32,606 nucleotides of DNA from CAYUXF01 sp964448755 (GTDB lineage: Bacteria; Margulisbacteria; Termititenacia; Termititenacales; CAYUXF01). Where the stretch lies: positions 1-32,606 of the forward strand of contig CAYUXF010000012.1 in the NCBI GenBank assembly GCA_964448755.1, written 5' to 3'. Positions 1-6,506 of the stretch are shown here, piece after piece; position 1 is the stretch's first letter, and every line of letters starts with the position of its first letter. Both the position numbers and the translations under genes were made by a program. The notes beneath the pieces were generated by a model that worked only from the letters and a program-made list of their open reading frames with translations, was not told the DNA's origin and ran no database searches.

Positions 1-1761
1 TCAGATAAAAAAGAGATCAATTCTTTGCACGGACAGATCTCGGTCGGTTTTTTAATTGTCCAGGATATTGCCGCTATTTTGGTCTTGATCGGCCTGGCAA
101 CGTTTAGTGCGCAAACTGCAGATACTTCTTTTCTTCAGGCGGTTATAGCTATTTCATTAAAAGGTGTAGGACTGTTTTTGGGTTTAATTCTTTTAGTTAA
201 ATATGTTATGCCCGGTTTAATGTTTCGGCTAGCTCATTCGCAGGAGCTCTTAGTGCTTTTTTCTATTGCCTGGGCCGTTTCACTCAGTGCCTTTAGTGAG
301 TATCTGGGTTTTAGTAAAGAGGTCGGTGCCTTTTTGGCCGGGATCTCGCTGGCGTCTACTCATTACCGCGACAATATTGCGATTCGCCTGTCCACCCTGC
401 GCGATTTTCTTTTATTGTTTTTCTTTATCAATCTGGGGTTGCATTTAGAGTGGTCTACTGTCGGTTCTCAGATCAATATTGCCGTAGTTCTTTCGCTTTT
501 TGTTCTTATTGGTAATCCGTTAGTTGTTTTGATCATTATGGGGCTGATGGGTTACCGCAGCCGCACCGGTTTTTTGGCGGGGCTGACTGTGGCGCAAATC
601 AGTGAATTTTCTTTAATTGTTGTGGCGCTGGGCTTAAGTCTTGGTCATATTGTGCCGGAAACTATGGGTTTGGTAACACTGGTGGCTATTACCACTATCT
701 GCGTTTCTACTTATATGATCCTCTATTCCGATTATTTGTATAACAGGTTAGCTAAAGTCCTTAAATTTTTTGAAAGAAAAAATCCCTACCGGGAAACAGA
801 GAACAATACTTTATCTAAAATTAATACAGTAGATATTATTTTGATCGGTCTGGGCGATTACGGCAGAAATATCGCGGAACATTTACTGCTCCATAATAAA
901 AGATTTATTGCGGTCGATTTCGATCCGCGGGTTTTACAGCAGTGGCGTGCCCGCCAAATCCCTGTTATGTATGGGGATGTCAGTGATCCAGATTTTTATG
1001 AGCATCTGCCGCTGAGTAAAGCCAGCTGGATCATCAGTTCATTGCGTAATAAAAATATTCATAACTGCTTAATGCAGCAGATCAAAAAACATAAATATCA
1101 GGGCAAGGTTGCCTTAACTGCTAACAGCAGCCCGGATGCTGAGTTCTTGCAAAAGATCGGCGCACAGGTAGTTTTTCGCCCTTTTGCTGATGCGGCAGAG
1201 CAGGCTGTCAGTATGGTCCTGCATGCCATGGAATTTTTGCCCCAACAGCTTAATTGGCCAATTGCTTTTAAAGAAATTACTTTACATGCTAATTCCATTT
1301 TTAATGGTGCTAAGATCAGGAGTGTGCCGTTGCGCGCCAATACTGGTGTCTCTATTGTTGCAATTAGCCGCGGCGGGAAAACTATTTTTAACCCCAATGC
1401 CGATTTTATTTTGCTCGATGGCGATCGTCTGGTCATTGTTGGTCCGCCGAATAAAATTAAAGATGCTGTCATGTTGCTGGGAAAGACCAATGTTAAGATA
1501 GAGAAAGTTAGCGAAAACGCTCAGTTCAGAATAGCGCGGATAAGTTTTAAAGAGTGTTCTCTTGCAGATGGTTGCTCGCTGACCAAACTTTCTTTTAGAC
1601 AAAATTATGACGTTACGGTAATTGGTATTGAGAGAGAAGCTGAGCGGATCATTATGCCTAACCCAAATGAACAGCTTAAACCGGGCGATCATTTAATTGT
1701 TATTGGCGTTGGCTCTGCCATAAAAAAACTTTTAGAGCAGGAAGCTATGCAGGAAAGTTAA
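1..1761 (+). CDS. Kef-type cation:proton antiporter with RCK domains (5' end cut by window edge)
   Basis: Monovalent cation/proton antiporter of the CPA2 (KefB/KefC) type, acting in the inner membrane to exchange K+ or Na+ for H+. The frame is open to base 1 and reads SDKKEINSLHGQ, matching the loop just before a conserved CPA2 helix, so the gene begins upstream. The TTG at 25 is an internal Leu codon, not the start. About the first 240 visible residues are hydrophobic helices. They are followed by an RCK/TrkA-N Rossmann domain (GLGDYG at about 280, then the acidic IAVDFD strand end expected to bind NAD(H)), then two TrkA-C-like domains (about 420-490 and 515-580). KefC has no such double C-terminal module, so this is a KefB/C relative with TrkA-C gating domains rather than a strict orthologue. 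Family is clear; ion specificity is not. Confidence 0.9.
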   Translation, partial: SDKKEINSLHGQISVGFLIVQDIAAILVLIGLATFSAQTADTSFLQAVIAISLKGVGLFLGLILLVKYVMPGLMFRLAHSQELLVLFSIAWAVSLSAFSEYLGFSKEVGAFLAGISLASTHYRDNIAIRLSTLRDFLLLFFFINLGLHLEWSTVGSQINIAVVLSLFVLIGNPLVVLIIMGLMGYRSRTGFLAGLTVAQISEFSLIVVALGLSLGHIVPETMGLVTLVAITTICVSTYMILYSDYLYNRLAKVLKFFERKNPYRETENNTLSKINTVDIILIGLGDYGRNIAEHLLLHNKRFIAVDFDPRVLQQWRARQIPVMYGDVSDPDFYEHLPLSKASWIISSLRNKNIHNCLMQQIKKHKYQGKVALTANSSPDAEFLQKIGAQVVFRPFADAAEQAVSMVLHAMEFLPQQLNWPIAFKEITLHANSIFNGAKIRSVPLRANTGVSIVAISRGGKTIFNPNADFILLDGDRLVIVGPPNKIKDAVMLLGKTNVKIEKVSENAQFRIARISFKECSLADGCSLTKLSFRQNYDVTVIGIEREAERIIMPNPNEQLKPGDHLIVIGVGSAIKKLLEQEAMQES

Positions 1762-1884
1762 GGTTTGGTAGCCATTAATAATAAAATAAATAATGGTCAG
1801 CTGAGTGATCATTTAAATAGAGGCAAACACTAAGAAAGTTTATTTATAGTAGGACTGTTATTTTTTGCAAAGTTATATTATTTT

Positions 1885-1902
1885 TTACGATAAATCAATG
1901 TT
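1885..1902 (+). promoter_or_regulatory. TTACGATA promoter-like block before the 1903 gene
   Basis: TTACGA is followed by TAAATC (1891-1896), then AATGTT, then the ATG at 1903. A GCAA at 1867-1870 lies about 20 nt upstream. The same block (TTACGATA ... AATGTT) occurs before the genes at 6507 and 17392. The hexamer TAAATC is a poor -10 by itself; the case rests on the similarity to the other two sites. Confidence 0.4.
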
Positions 1903-2421
1903 ATGTTCGTAAAAAAAATAGCAGAGATTATTAGCGGCGACTTTCAGTCCAGTTATTATTCACAAATTCCACTTAAGCCGTTTCCTTTTTTTAGAAAGTA
2001 TTTTTCTTTGCTGGGCTTTGAACAGTATCCGCCCGGGTGTTCTATAAAAGAAGAATGTAAACGCTGGTCTTTGTTTGTTTATCCTAAACTGCAGCCGTTA
2101 GTGGCCGCTAAAGAAATAAACAGGCTGGAGATCATGTCTAATTTAGTGGTAGAGACTTTCGGATCTCACTATTATCTGGAGATAACTATTGGCGGTAAAA
2201 ATTATGTTCTCGATCGCACTATTGGGCAGTTCTCTAAATTTAAAGAATTTGAAAAATATGGTGTTTTTGCCAGGCTAGATGATCTTGAATGCTATTACCC
2301 TGAACTGTATGAATACTACGGCAATAAATATAGAAGAGAAGTTTCTGAATATGAGATAAAAAGTGGCGATCCGACGGGGACTCGAACCCCGGACCTCTTG
2401 CGTGACAGGCAAGCGTTCTAA
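1903..2421 (+). CDS. Unknown protein, possible papain/transglutaminase-like fold; 3' end runs through tRNA-Asp antisense
   Basis: 172 codons and not recognised as a named family. A stretch at about residues 88-110 (SHYYLEITIGGKNYVLDRTI) has the look of the His and Asp strands of papain- or transglutaminase-like enzymes (H89 and D104), with Cys candidates at 46 and 52 upstream. This is a pattern judgement only. The last 19 residues (SGDPTGTRTP...) are the antisense reading of the tRNA-Asp gene, so the natural C-terminus may be shorter or the gene may have lost its original end. No Shine-Dalgarno precedes ATG 1903; a weak hexamer lies 6 nt upstream. It stands alone, convergent with the tRNA. 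Confidence 0.5.
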   Translation: MFVKKIAEIISGDFQSSYYSQIPLKPFPFFRKYFSLLGFEQYPPGCSIKEECKRWSLFVYPKLQPLVAAKEINRLEIMSNLVVETFGSHYYLEITIGGKNYVLDRTIGQFSKFKEFEKYGVFARLDDLECYYPELYEYYGNKYRREVSEYEIKSGDPTGTRTPDLLRDRQAF

Positions 2422-2440
2422 CCAACTGAACTACCGGACC
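2364..2440 (-). tRNA. tRNA-Asp (anticodon GTC), CCA encoded
   Basis: Read on the minus strand, the 77 nt fold into a full cloverleaf. The 7-bp acceptor stem is GGTCCGG/TCGGATC with two G-U pairs. The D arm is GTTC...GAAC. The anticodon arm is CTTGC-CTGTCAC-GCAAG with GTC in the centre. The T arm is CGGGG-TTCGAGT-CCCCG. The discriminator is G and CCA is genomically encoded. GTC decodes GAC/GAU, hence aspartate. A short T run follows the 3' end. The plus-strand gene at 1903 overlaps it by 58 bp. Confidence 0.96.
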
Positions 2441-2614
2441 GTTTTAAAAAAAACTTTATAAAATCAAAGAACCTTACATTCCGACAACTGAATACAGTGC
2501 CACGACGTTACCGGACTGTTTCAAAAACCAAGGGCTTGAACTATATCAAAATCGCTTATTATTGTAAATATACTTATTGTGATATTTATAATAATGATTA
2601 AATAAGGTTTTAAT
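2441..2614. other. AT-rich spacer with a degenerate tRNA-Asp-like fragment
   Basis: No gene is seen. Bases 2509-2527 match 2432-2450 (the 5' end of the tRNA and its flank) at 17 of 19 positions, and CAACTGAA at 2485-2492 repeats 2423-2430 in the same order and orientation, with extra bases between. This suggests a decayed partial copy of the tRNA 5' half, but the match is short. Confidence 0.35.
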
Positions 2615-2616
2615 GT

Positions 2617-2886
2617 ATCTATCCCCGCCTTCGGCGGGGAGAGATACTCTCTGTGCCTGTAGGATTTAATAAGCTGTTGCCATTTTTTTCTTTTAGTTAA
2701 TTAATAGCCCTATGCTTCCCCTTTATGGGGAAGCTCCACTAAACCTGAACGCTAGTGAATGGTTTAGTGGTGAAGGGGTATATTGGTATTTTTCTCCCCC
2801 TGATGGGGACGCTTTTCGAAGTAAGCCCTCAGGTGAGGCTTGGCTGACGCCAAGGGGAAAGTGGGCGAAGCCCGAATGGGGTTAAA
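2617..2886. repeat. Palindromic intergenic repeat mosaic, copy 1
   Basis: A chain of hairpins: TCCCCGCC/GGCGGGGA at 2622-2640, GCTTCCCC/GGGGAAGC at 2714-2734, CCACTAAACC/GGTTTAGTGG at 2736-2770, an imperfect AAGCC(C)TCA/TGAGGCTT near 2823-2841, CTTGGC/GCCAAG near 2839-2854 and GGGC/GCCC near 2863-2873. The first hairpin recurs at 6210-6242. The last about 50 bp recur inverted at 29339-29390. No coding frame. It behaves like a family of dispersed, modular, non-coding repeats. Confidence 0.75.
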
Positions 2887-2931
2887 ACTTTAATACTACT
2901 ATTTAGAATTTAGGATAAATATTCTCCCTCC

Positions 2932-2960
2932 TTGTAAATATTTATCGGCAGTTTTATAAT
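2932..2960 (+). promoter_or_regulatory. Sigma-70-type promoter of the gcv operon
   Basis: TTGTAA at 2932-2937 and a perfect TATAAT at 2955-2960, with a 17-bp spacer. Transcription would begin near 2967 and leave a leader of about 47 nt ending in the GGAAGGG Shine-Dalgarno before ATG 3014. I see no glycine-riboswitch-like structure in this short leader. Confidence 0.75.
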
Positions 2961-3013
2961 CGCATCTCTGGGTTTGATTTTTTAATTTAATACAGAAAAG
3001 GGAAGGGTGTAAT

Positions 3014-3397
3014 ATGTCTAATATTCCGGCAGAATTAAAATATACTAAAGAACATGAATGGGTAAAAATGGAGGGCAATATAGCCGTTGTCGGTATTACC
3101 GATCATGCTCAGTCCGAACTCGGCGATGTGGTTTTTGTGGAAATGCCTTCGGTCGGTGATGATGTTACGCAAAATAACGAATTCGGCGTAGTAGAGTCTG
3201 TTAAAACAGTTTCTAATCTTTATTCGCCTGTTTCTGGCAATGTAGTTGCTATCAACGAAGATCTTGATTCTGCCCCCGAAAAAGTTAATACCGATCCTTA
3301 CGGTAAAGGCTGGATCATTAAAGTTGAAGTTTCTGATGAGAGTGAGTTAGATTCACTGCTTTCGGCTGAAGAATACAAGAGCGAGATAGACGCTTAA
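3014..3397 (+). CDS. gcvH: Glycine cleavage system H protein
   Basis: Lipoyl carrier protein of the glycine cleavage system. It shuttles the aminomethyl group from the P-protein to the T-protein and electrons to the L-protein in the cytosol. 127 residues, the usual size. The lipoylation motif VVESVKTVSNLYSPVSG is present with the acceptor lysine at residue 64; the N-terminal KYTKEHEWV and the ITDHAQSELGD stretch are also typical. The start is fixed by GGAAGGG 6-7 nt upstream of the ATG. First gene of a three-gene operon behind a strong promoter; gcvPA begins 1 nt after its stop. The T-protein gene that often leads such operons is not present upstream here. Confidence 0.97.
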   Translation: MSNIPAELKYTKEHEWVKMEGNIAVVGITDHAQSELGDVVFVEMPSVGDDVTQNNEFGVVESVKTVSNLYSPVSGNVVAINEDLDSAPEKVNTDPYGKGWIIKVEVSDESELDSLLSAEEYKSEIDA

Positions 3398-3398
3398 C

Positions 3399-4697
3399 GT
3401 GACAGGATACACGCCGCATACTAAAGCAGATATTCAGGAAATGTTCTCTGTTATCGGGATCTCTTCTATAGATGAATTATTTGCTGTAGTGCCGGCTGCT
3501 GTTAAGAATAGCGCCTCTTTTAATTTGAGTTCTCTGTCAGAACAAGAGCTGACAGCTTCTGTTAAAAAAGATCTCTCTTTAAATAAAAAAAATAAGGCCT
3601 CTTTTTTAGGGGCAGGATGTTACGAGCATTACATACCTGCTGTTGTCTCTCATCTGGCGGGGCGCTCAGAATTTTATACAGCTTATACCCCGTATCAGCC
3701 GGAGATCAGTCAGGGGACGCTTTCGGTAATTTATGAATTCCAGTCCATGATCTGTGAATTAGCAGGTTTGGATATATCCAATGCCTCGCTTTACGATGGC
3801 GCTACCGCCTGTGCCGAGGCTGCCTTAATGGCGCTGAATAATACCAAACGCGATGAAATTGTTCTGGCTAACGCTCTTCATCCCAATTATAAAGAGGTTC
3901 TCAAAACCTATATTGAGCCGCGCTGTCATTATATTAGTGATAGTCAAAATGTTAGTGAAAAGACAGCGGCGGTTATTTTTTCGCTGCCTAATTTTTACGG
4001 CAGCGTAGAGAGTTTAAAACCGCTAGTAGAAAAAGCTAAAGCTTTTGGCGCGCTGGTCATTGTCAATGCCGATCCATTGTTGTTATCTGTGCTCGAAGCG
4101 CCAGGTAAGCTCGGTGCCGATATTGTTGTCGGTGAGGGGCGGCCGTTGGGTATCCCCATGAGTTTGGGTGGTCCGGCGCTCGGTTTTATGTCGGTAAAAA
4201 AAGAGCTACTCCGCTTTATGCCGGGTCGTATTGTCGGCAGAACTGTTGATGCCGAAGGGCGCGCTGCGTTCGTGCTTACTATGCAGACGCGCGAACAGCA
4301 TATCAGGCGTGAAAAAGCGACATCTAATATTTGTTCCAATCAGGCGTTATGCGCGCTGATGGCCACTGTTTATTTATCGGTCATGGGTCCGGCCGGTCTG
4401 CAGCATGTAGTCGGGCTGATCCAGAAGCGGGTCAATGCCGCTATTACTTTGTTAGAGAAAATACCTGGTTTTAAAGTTTTAAATAAAGAGAACTGTTACA
4501 GAGAATTTGTTTTGGAGTGTCCGGTATCTGCTGCGGAAATAAATAAAAAGCTTTCAGCTGAAAATATTGCCGGCGGGTATGATCTGGGCGGCAATAAAAT
4601 GCTGATTTGCTGTACCGAATTGACCGCAGATGAGCAGATAAAATTACTGGCAGAAAAAATAAAGATCTTTGCTAAAGAAGAGGCTGCGGTTAAATGA
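3399..4697 (+). CDS. gcvPA: Glycine dehydrogenase (decarboxylating) subunit 1
   Basis: N-terminal-half subunit of the split P-protein, which with GcvPB decarboxylates glycine in a PLP-dependent reaction and loads the aminomethyl group on GcvH. 432 residues, about the family length. Typical stretches are GAGCYEHYIPAVV near 70, YTPYQPEISQGTLSV near 100 followed by a glycine/alanine-rich substrate loop, and TREQHIRREKATSNICSNQA near 300. It starts with GTG at 3399, 1 nt after the gcvH stop, probably coupled to gcvH translation. Its stop overlaps the gcvPB start (ATGA at 4694-4697). Confidence 0.96.
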   Translation: MTGYTPHTKADIQEMFSVIGISSIDELFAVVPAAVKNSASFNLSSLSEQELTASVKKDLSLNKKNKASFLGAGCYEHYIPAVVSHLAGRSEFYTAYTPYQPEISQGTLSVIYEFQSMICELAGLDISNASLYDGATACAEAALMALNNTKRDEIVLANALHPNYKEVLKTYIEPRCHYISDSQNVSEKTAAVIFSLPNFYGSVESLKPLVEKAKAFGALVIVNADPLLLSVLEAPGKLGADIVVGEGRPLGIPMSLGGPALGFMSVKKELLRFMPGRIVGRTVDAEGRAAFVLTMQTREQHIRREKATSNICSNQALCALMATVYLSVMGPAGLQHVVGLIQKRVNAAITLLEKIPGFKVLNKENCYREFVLECPVSAAEINKKLSAENIAGGYDLGGNKMLICCTELTADEQIKLLAEKIKIFAKEEAAVK

Positions 4698-6139
4698 AGA
4701 AATATTACGGAAAATTGATCTTCGATTATTCTAAAGAGGGGCGTTGTGCCTATTCTCTGCCGGACGAGGCACTGCCGGAACTCTCTTTTGCCGATCTTAA
4801 AAAAGACAAACTCCGTTTGCCGGAAGTCAGTGAAATAGATGTAGTTAGGCATTATACAAAACTTTCAACGTTGAACTACGGTGTCGATAACGGTTTTTAC
4901 CCGCTCGGTTCCTGTACAATGAAATATAATCCCAAGATCAATGAGGATATTGCCGCTTTAGAAGCTCTTTTATCACTTCATCCGCTGGCGGATGTTGATA
5001 CTCTGCAGGGCATCTTAAAGATACTTTATGAGTTTGAAAGATCACTCTGCCAGATCTTCGGCTATGACCGCTTTACACTCCAGCCGGTCGCCGGTGCGCA
5101 TGGCGAATTGACCGGTTTATTGTTAATAAGAGCTTATCATCTGCACAATAAGCAGACGCAGCGAAAAATAATTTTAGTTCCCGATTCTTCACATGGTACC
5201 AATCCTGCTTCGGCGGCGCAGGCCGGCTTTAAGCTGGTAACTATTAAGTCTAATGAGAGCGGTGCGGTAGATCTTGCTGAATTAAAAAAACATCTTAATG
5301 ACGAAGTAGCAGGTCTGATGCTGACTAACCCCAGTACGCTTGGCCTTTTTGAAGAGAATATTCTGGAAATATCCAGGCTGGTCCACGAGGCGGGCGGTCT
5401 TTTGTATTACGATGGCGCCAATGCCAATGCTATTATGGGGCAGGCCAAGCCGGCACAAATGGGGTTTGATATTTGTCACTTGAATTTACATAAAACTTTT
5501 TCTACGCCGCACGGCGGCGGTGGGCCAGGTTCCGGGCCGGTCGGTGTTGTAGAAAAACTTGTCCCTTTTCTGCCGAACGATACTATTGAGTATGACGAAA
5601 AAAATAATAAATATTACTTTGAGCAGAGTGCTGATTCCATAGGCAGAATGCACTCTTTTCACGGCAATATCGGTGTGGCGATCAAAGCTTATGCCTATAT
5701 AAAGATCAATGGTTTTGCCGGGTTAAAAGGCGCCAGTGAGGCGGCTGTTCTCAATGCCAATTATATTAAGGCCAGATTAAAAGATCATTATGACATACCT
5801 TTTAAACAGCATTGTCAGCATGAGTTCGTTATTTCGGCCAAAAACCTTAAAAAAGAGTATGGTGTTTCGGCGCTCGATATCGCCAAGCGTCTTTTAGAAG
5901 AGGGGTATCATCCGCCGACGATCTATTTTCCGTTAATTGTTAATGAATGCTTGATGATCGAACCGACCGAGACGGAGACCAAAGAGACGCTCGATGCTTT
6001 TTGTGATGTGATGATCAAGATCGCAGATGAGATCAAGACAAAGCCGGAGAGTTTTCATGACATGCCGTTGTCGACGCCGATCCGCCGCCTTGACGAAGTC
6101 AAAGCGGTCAAAGAACCGAACTTAAATTACTTTAATTGA
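4694..6139 (+). CDS. gcvPB: Glycine dehydrogenase (decarboxylating) subunit 2
   Basis: C-terminal-half, PLP-binding subunit of the split glycine decarboxylase. 481 residues, the normal size. LNLHKTFSTPHGGGGPGSGP contains the Schiff-base lysine at residue 267, preceded by DSSHGTNPASAA (165-176) and YYDGANANAI (238-247), which shape the cofactor pocket. It overlaps gcvPA by 4 nt, giving translational coupling, and is the last gene of the operon. GcvT and the lipoamide dehydrogenase would have to be encoded elsewhere. The next strong terminator hairpin is about 310 bp downstream at 6452-6496. Confidence 0.96.
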   Translation: MKKYYGKLIFDYSKEGRCAYSLPDEALPELSFADLKKDKLRLPEVSEIDVVRHYTKLSTLNYGVDNGFYPLGSCTMKYNPKINEDIAALEALLSLHPLADVDTLQGILKILYEFERSLCQIFGYDRFTLQPVAGAHGELTGLLLIRAYHLHNKQTQRKIILVPDSSHGTNPASAAQAGFKLVTIKSNESGAVDLAELKKHLNDEVAGLMLTNPSTLGLFEENILEISRLVHEAGGLLYYDGANANAIMGQAKPAQMGFDICHLNLHKTFSTPHGGGGPGSGPVGVVEKLVPFLPNDTIEYDEKNNKYYFEQSADSIGRMHSFHGNIGVAIKAYAYIKINGFAGLKGASEAAVLNANYIKARLKDHYDIPFKQHCQHEFVISAKNLKKEYGVSALDIAKRLLEEGYHPPTIYFPLIVNECLMIEPTETETKETLDAFCDVMIKIADEIKTKPESFHDMPLSTPIRRLDEVKAVKEPNLNYFN

Positions 6140-6209
6140 TTTTCAGTTTACAATAATATTTATTTATTGGTTTACAATAGTTTACAAAAACAATAAAGGC
6201 AAACAAGAG
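6140..6209. other. Short spacer with GTTTACAA direct repeats
   Basis: AT-rich stretch after gcvPB containing three near-copies of GTTTACAA (about 6146, 6170 and 6179). No terminator hairpin or gene is visible. Function unknown. Confidence 0.3.
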
Positions 6210-6380
6210 GCATCTCTCCCCGCCGGAGGCGGGGAGAGATGCTGTTTGTCCGGTAAAATTGCCCTCTCCCATCAGATGTTCTATCAATTTTCTGGGAGAG
6301 GGCAGGCGTTAGCCGGGTGAGGCTCACCTTCCCCGGTGGCCGGGGAAGGTGACTCCCTGCGGGAGTCGGATGGGGATAGC
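6210..6380. repeat. Palindromic intergenic repeat mosaic, copy 2
   Basis: Four strong hairpins lie in a row. A perfect 15-bp stem runs 6210-6224/6228-6242. A 10-bp stem GCCCTCTCCC/GGGAGAGGGC lies at 6261-6270/6293-6302. A perfect 12-bp stem CACCTTCCCCGG/CCGGGGAAGGTG lies at 6325-6336/6340-6351. A 7-bp stem GACTCCC/GGGAGTC lies at 6351-6367. The first is shared with copy 1 (2617-2645). The reverse-strand open frame over this region is only a translation of the palindromes. Such elements could end transcription or stabilise mRNA 3' ends of the gcv operon. Confidence 0.8.
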
Positions 6381-6424
6381 TTTTATTATATATTAATATT
6401 CCATGCAAGTTTTCCTGGTTATCT

Positions 6425-6442
6425 TACGATATCATAGTAATG
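6425..6442 (+). promoter_or_regulatory. TTACGATA promoter-like block before the giant gene
   Basis: TTACGA is followed by TATCAT (6430-6435) and AGTAATGTT. ATGCAA at 6403-6408 lies upstream at the spacing seen before the genes at 1903 and 17392. If this is the -10 region, transcription starts near 6442 and the terminator hairpin at 6452-6496 is in the leader of the giant gene. Confidence 0.45.
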
Positions 6443-6451
6443 TTTTATGGG

Positions 6452-6496
6452 GGGATGAATGGCTATCTGTTTTTAGGCTATTCATCCCTTTTTTTT
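6452..6496 (+). terminator. Rho-independent terminator or attenuator just before the giant gene
   Basis: GGGATGAAT (6452-6460) pairs perfectly with ATTCATCCC (6480-6488), and the stem extends inward by about four more pairs including wobbles. Eight T residues follow (6489-6496). This is a textbook intrinsic terminator. It may end the gcv operon, but its T run stops 10 nt before ATG 6507, leaving no room for a downstream promoter. It could therefore act as an attenuator for the giant gene. Confidence 0.75.
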
Positions 6497-6506
6497 GTGA
6501 AAAATT

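Noticed and set aside
1098..1692. Reverse-strand and shifted frames inside the antiporter gene
   Set aside because: Shadows of a strongly conserved forward gene; no ribosome sites.
2240..2425. 61-codon reverse-strand frame with ACHARGPGFESPS
   Set aside because: A common artefact of translating through a tRNA gene on its own strand.
2961..3013. Glycine riboswitch before gcvH
   Set aside because: The predicted leader is under 50 nt and has none of the paired regions of a glycine riboswitch.
6172..6408. 78-codon reverse-strand open frame
   Set aside because: It is the translation of the palindromic repeat mosaic (proline/serine-rich LTPALSQ-type peptide), with no ribosome site.
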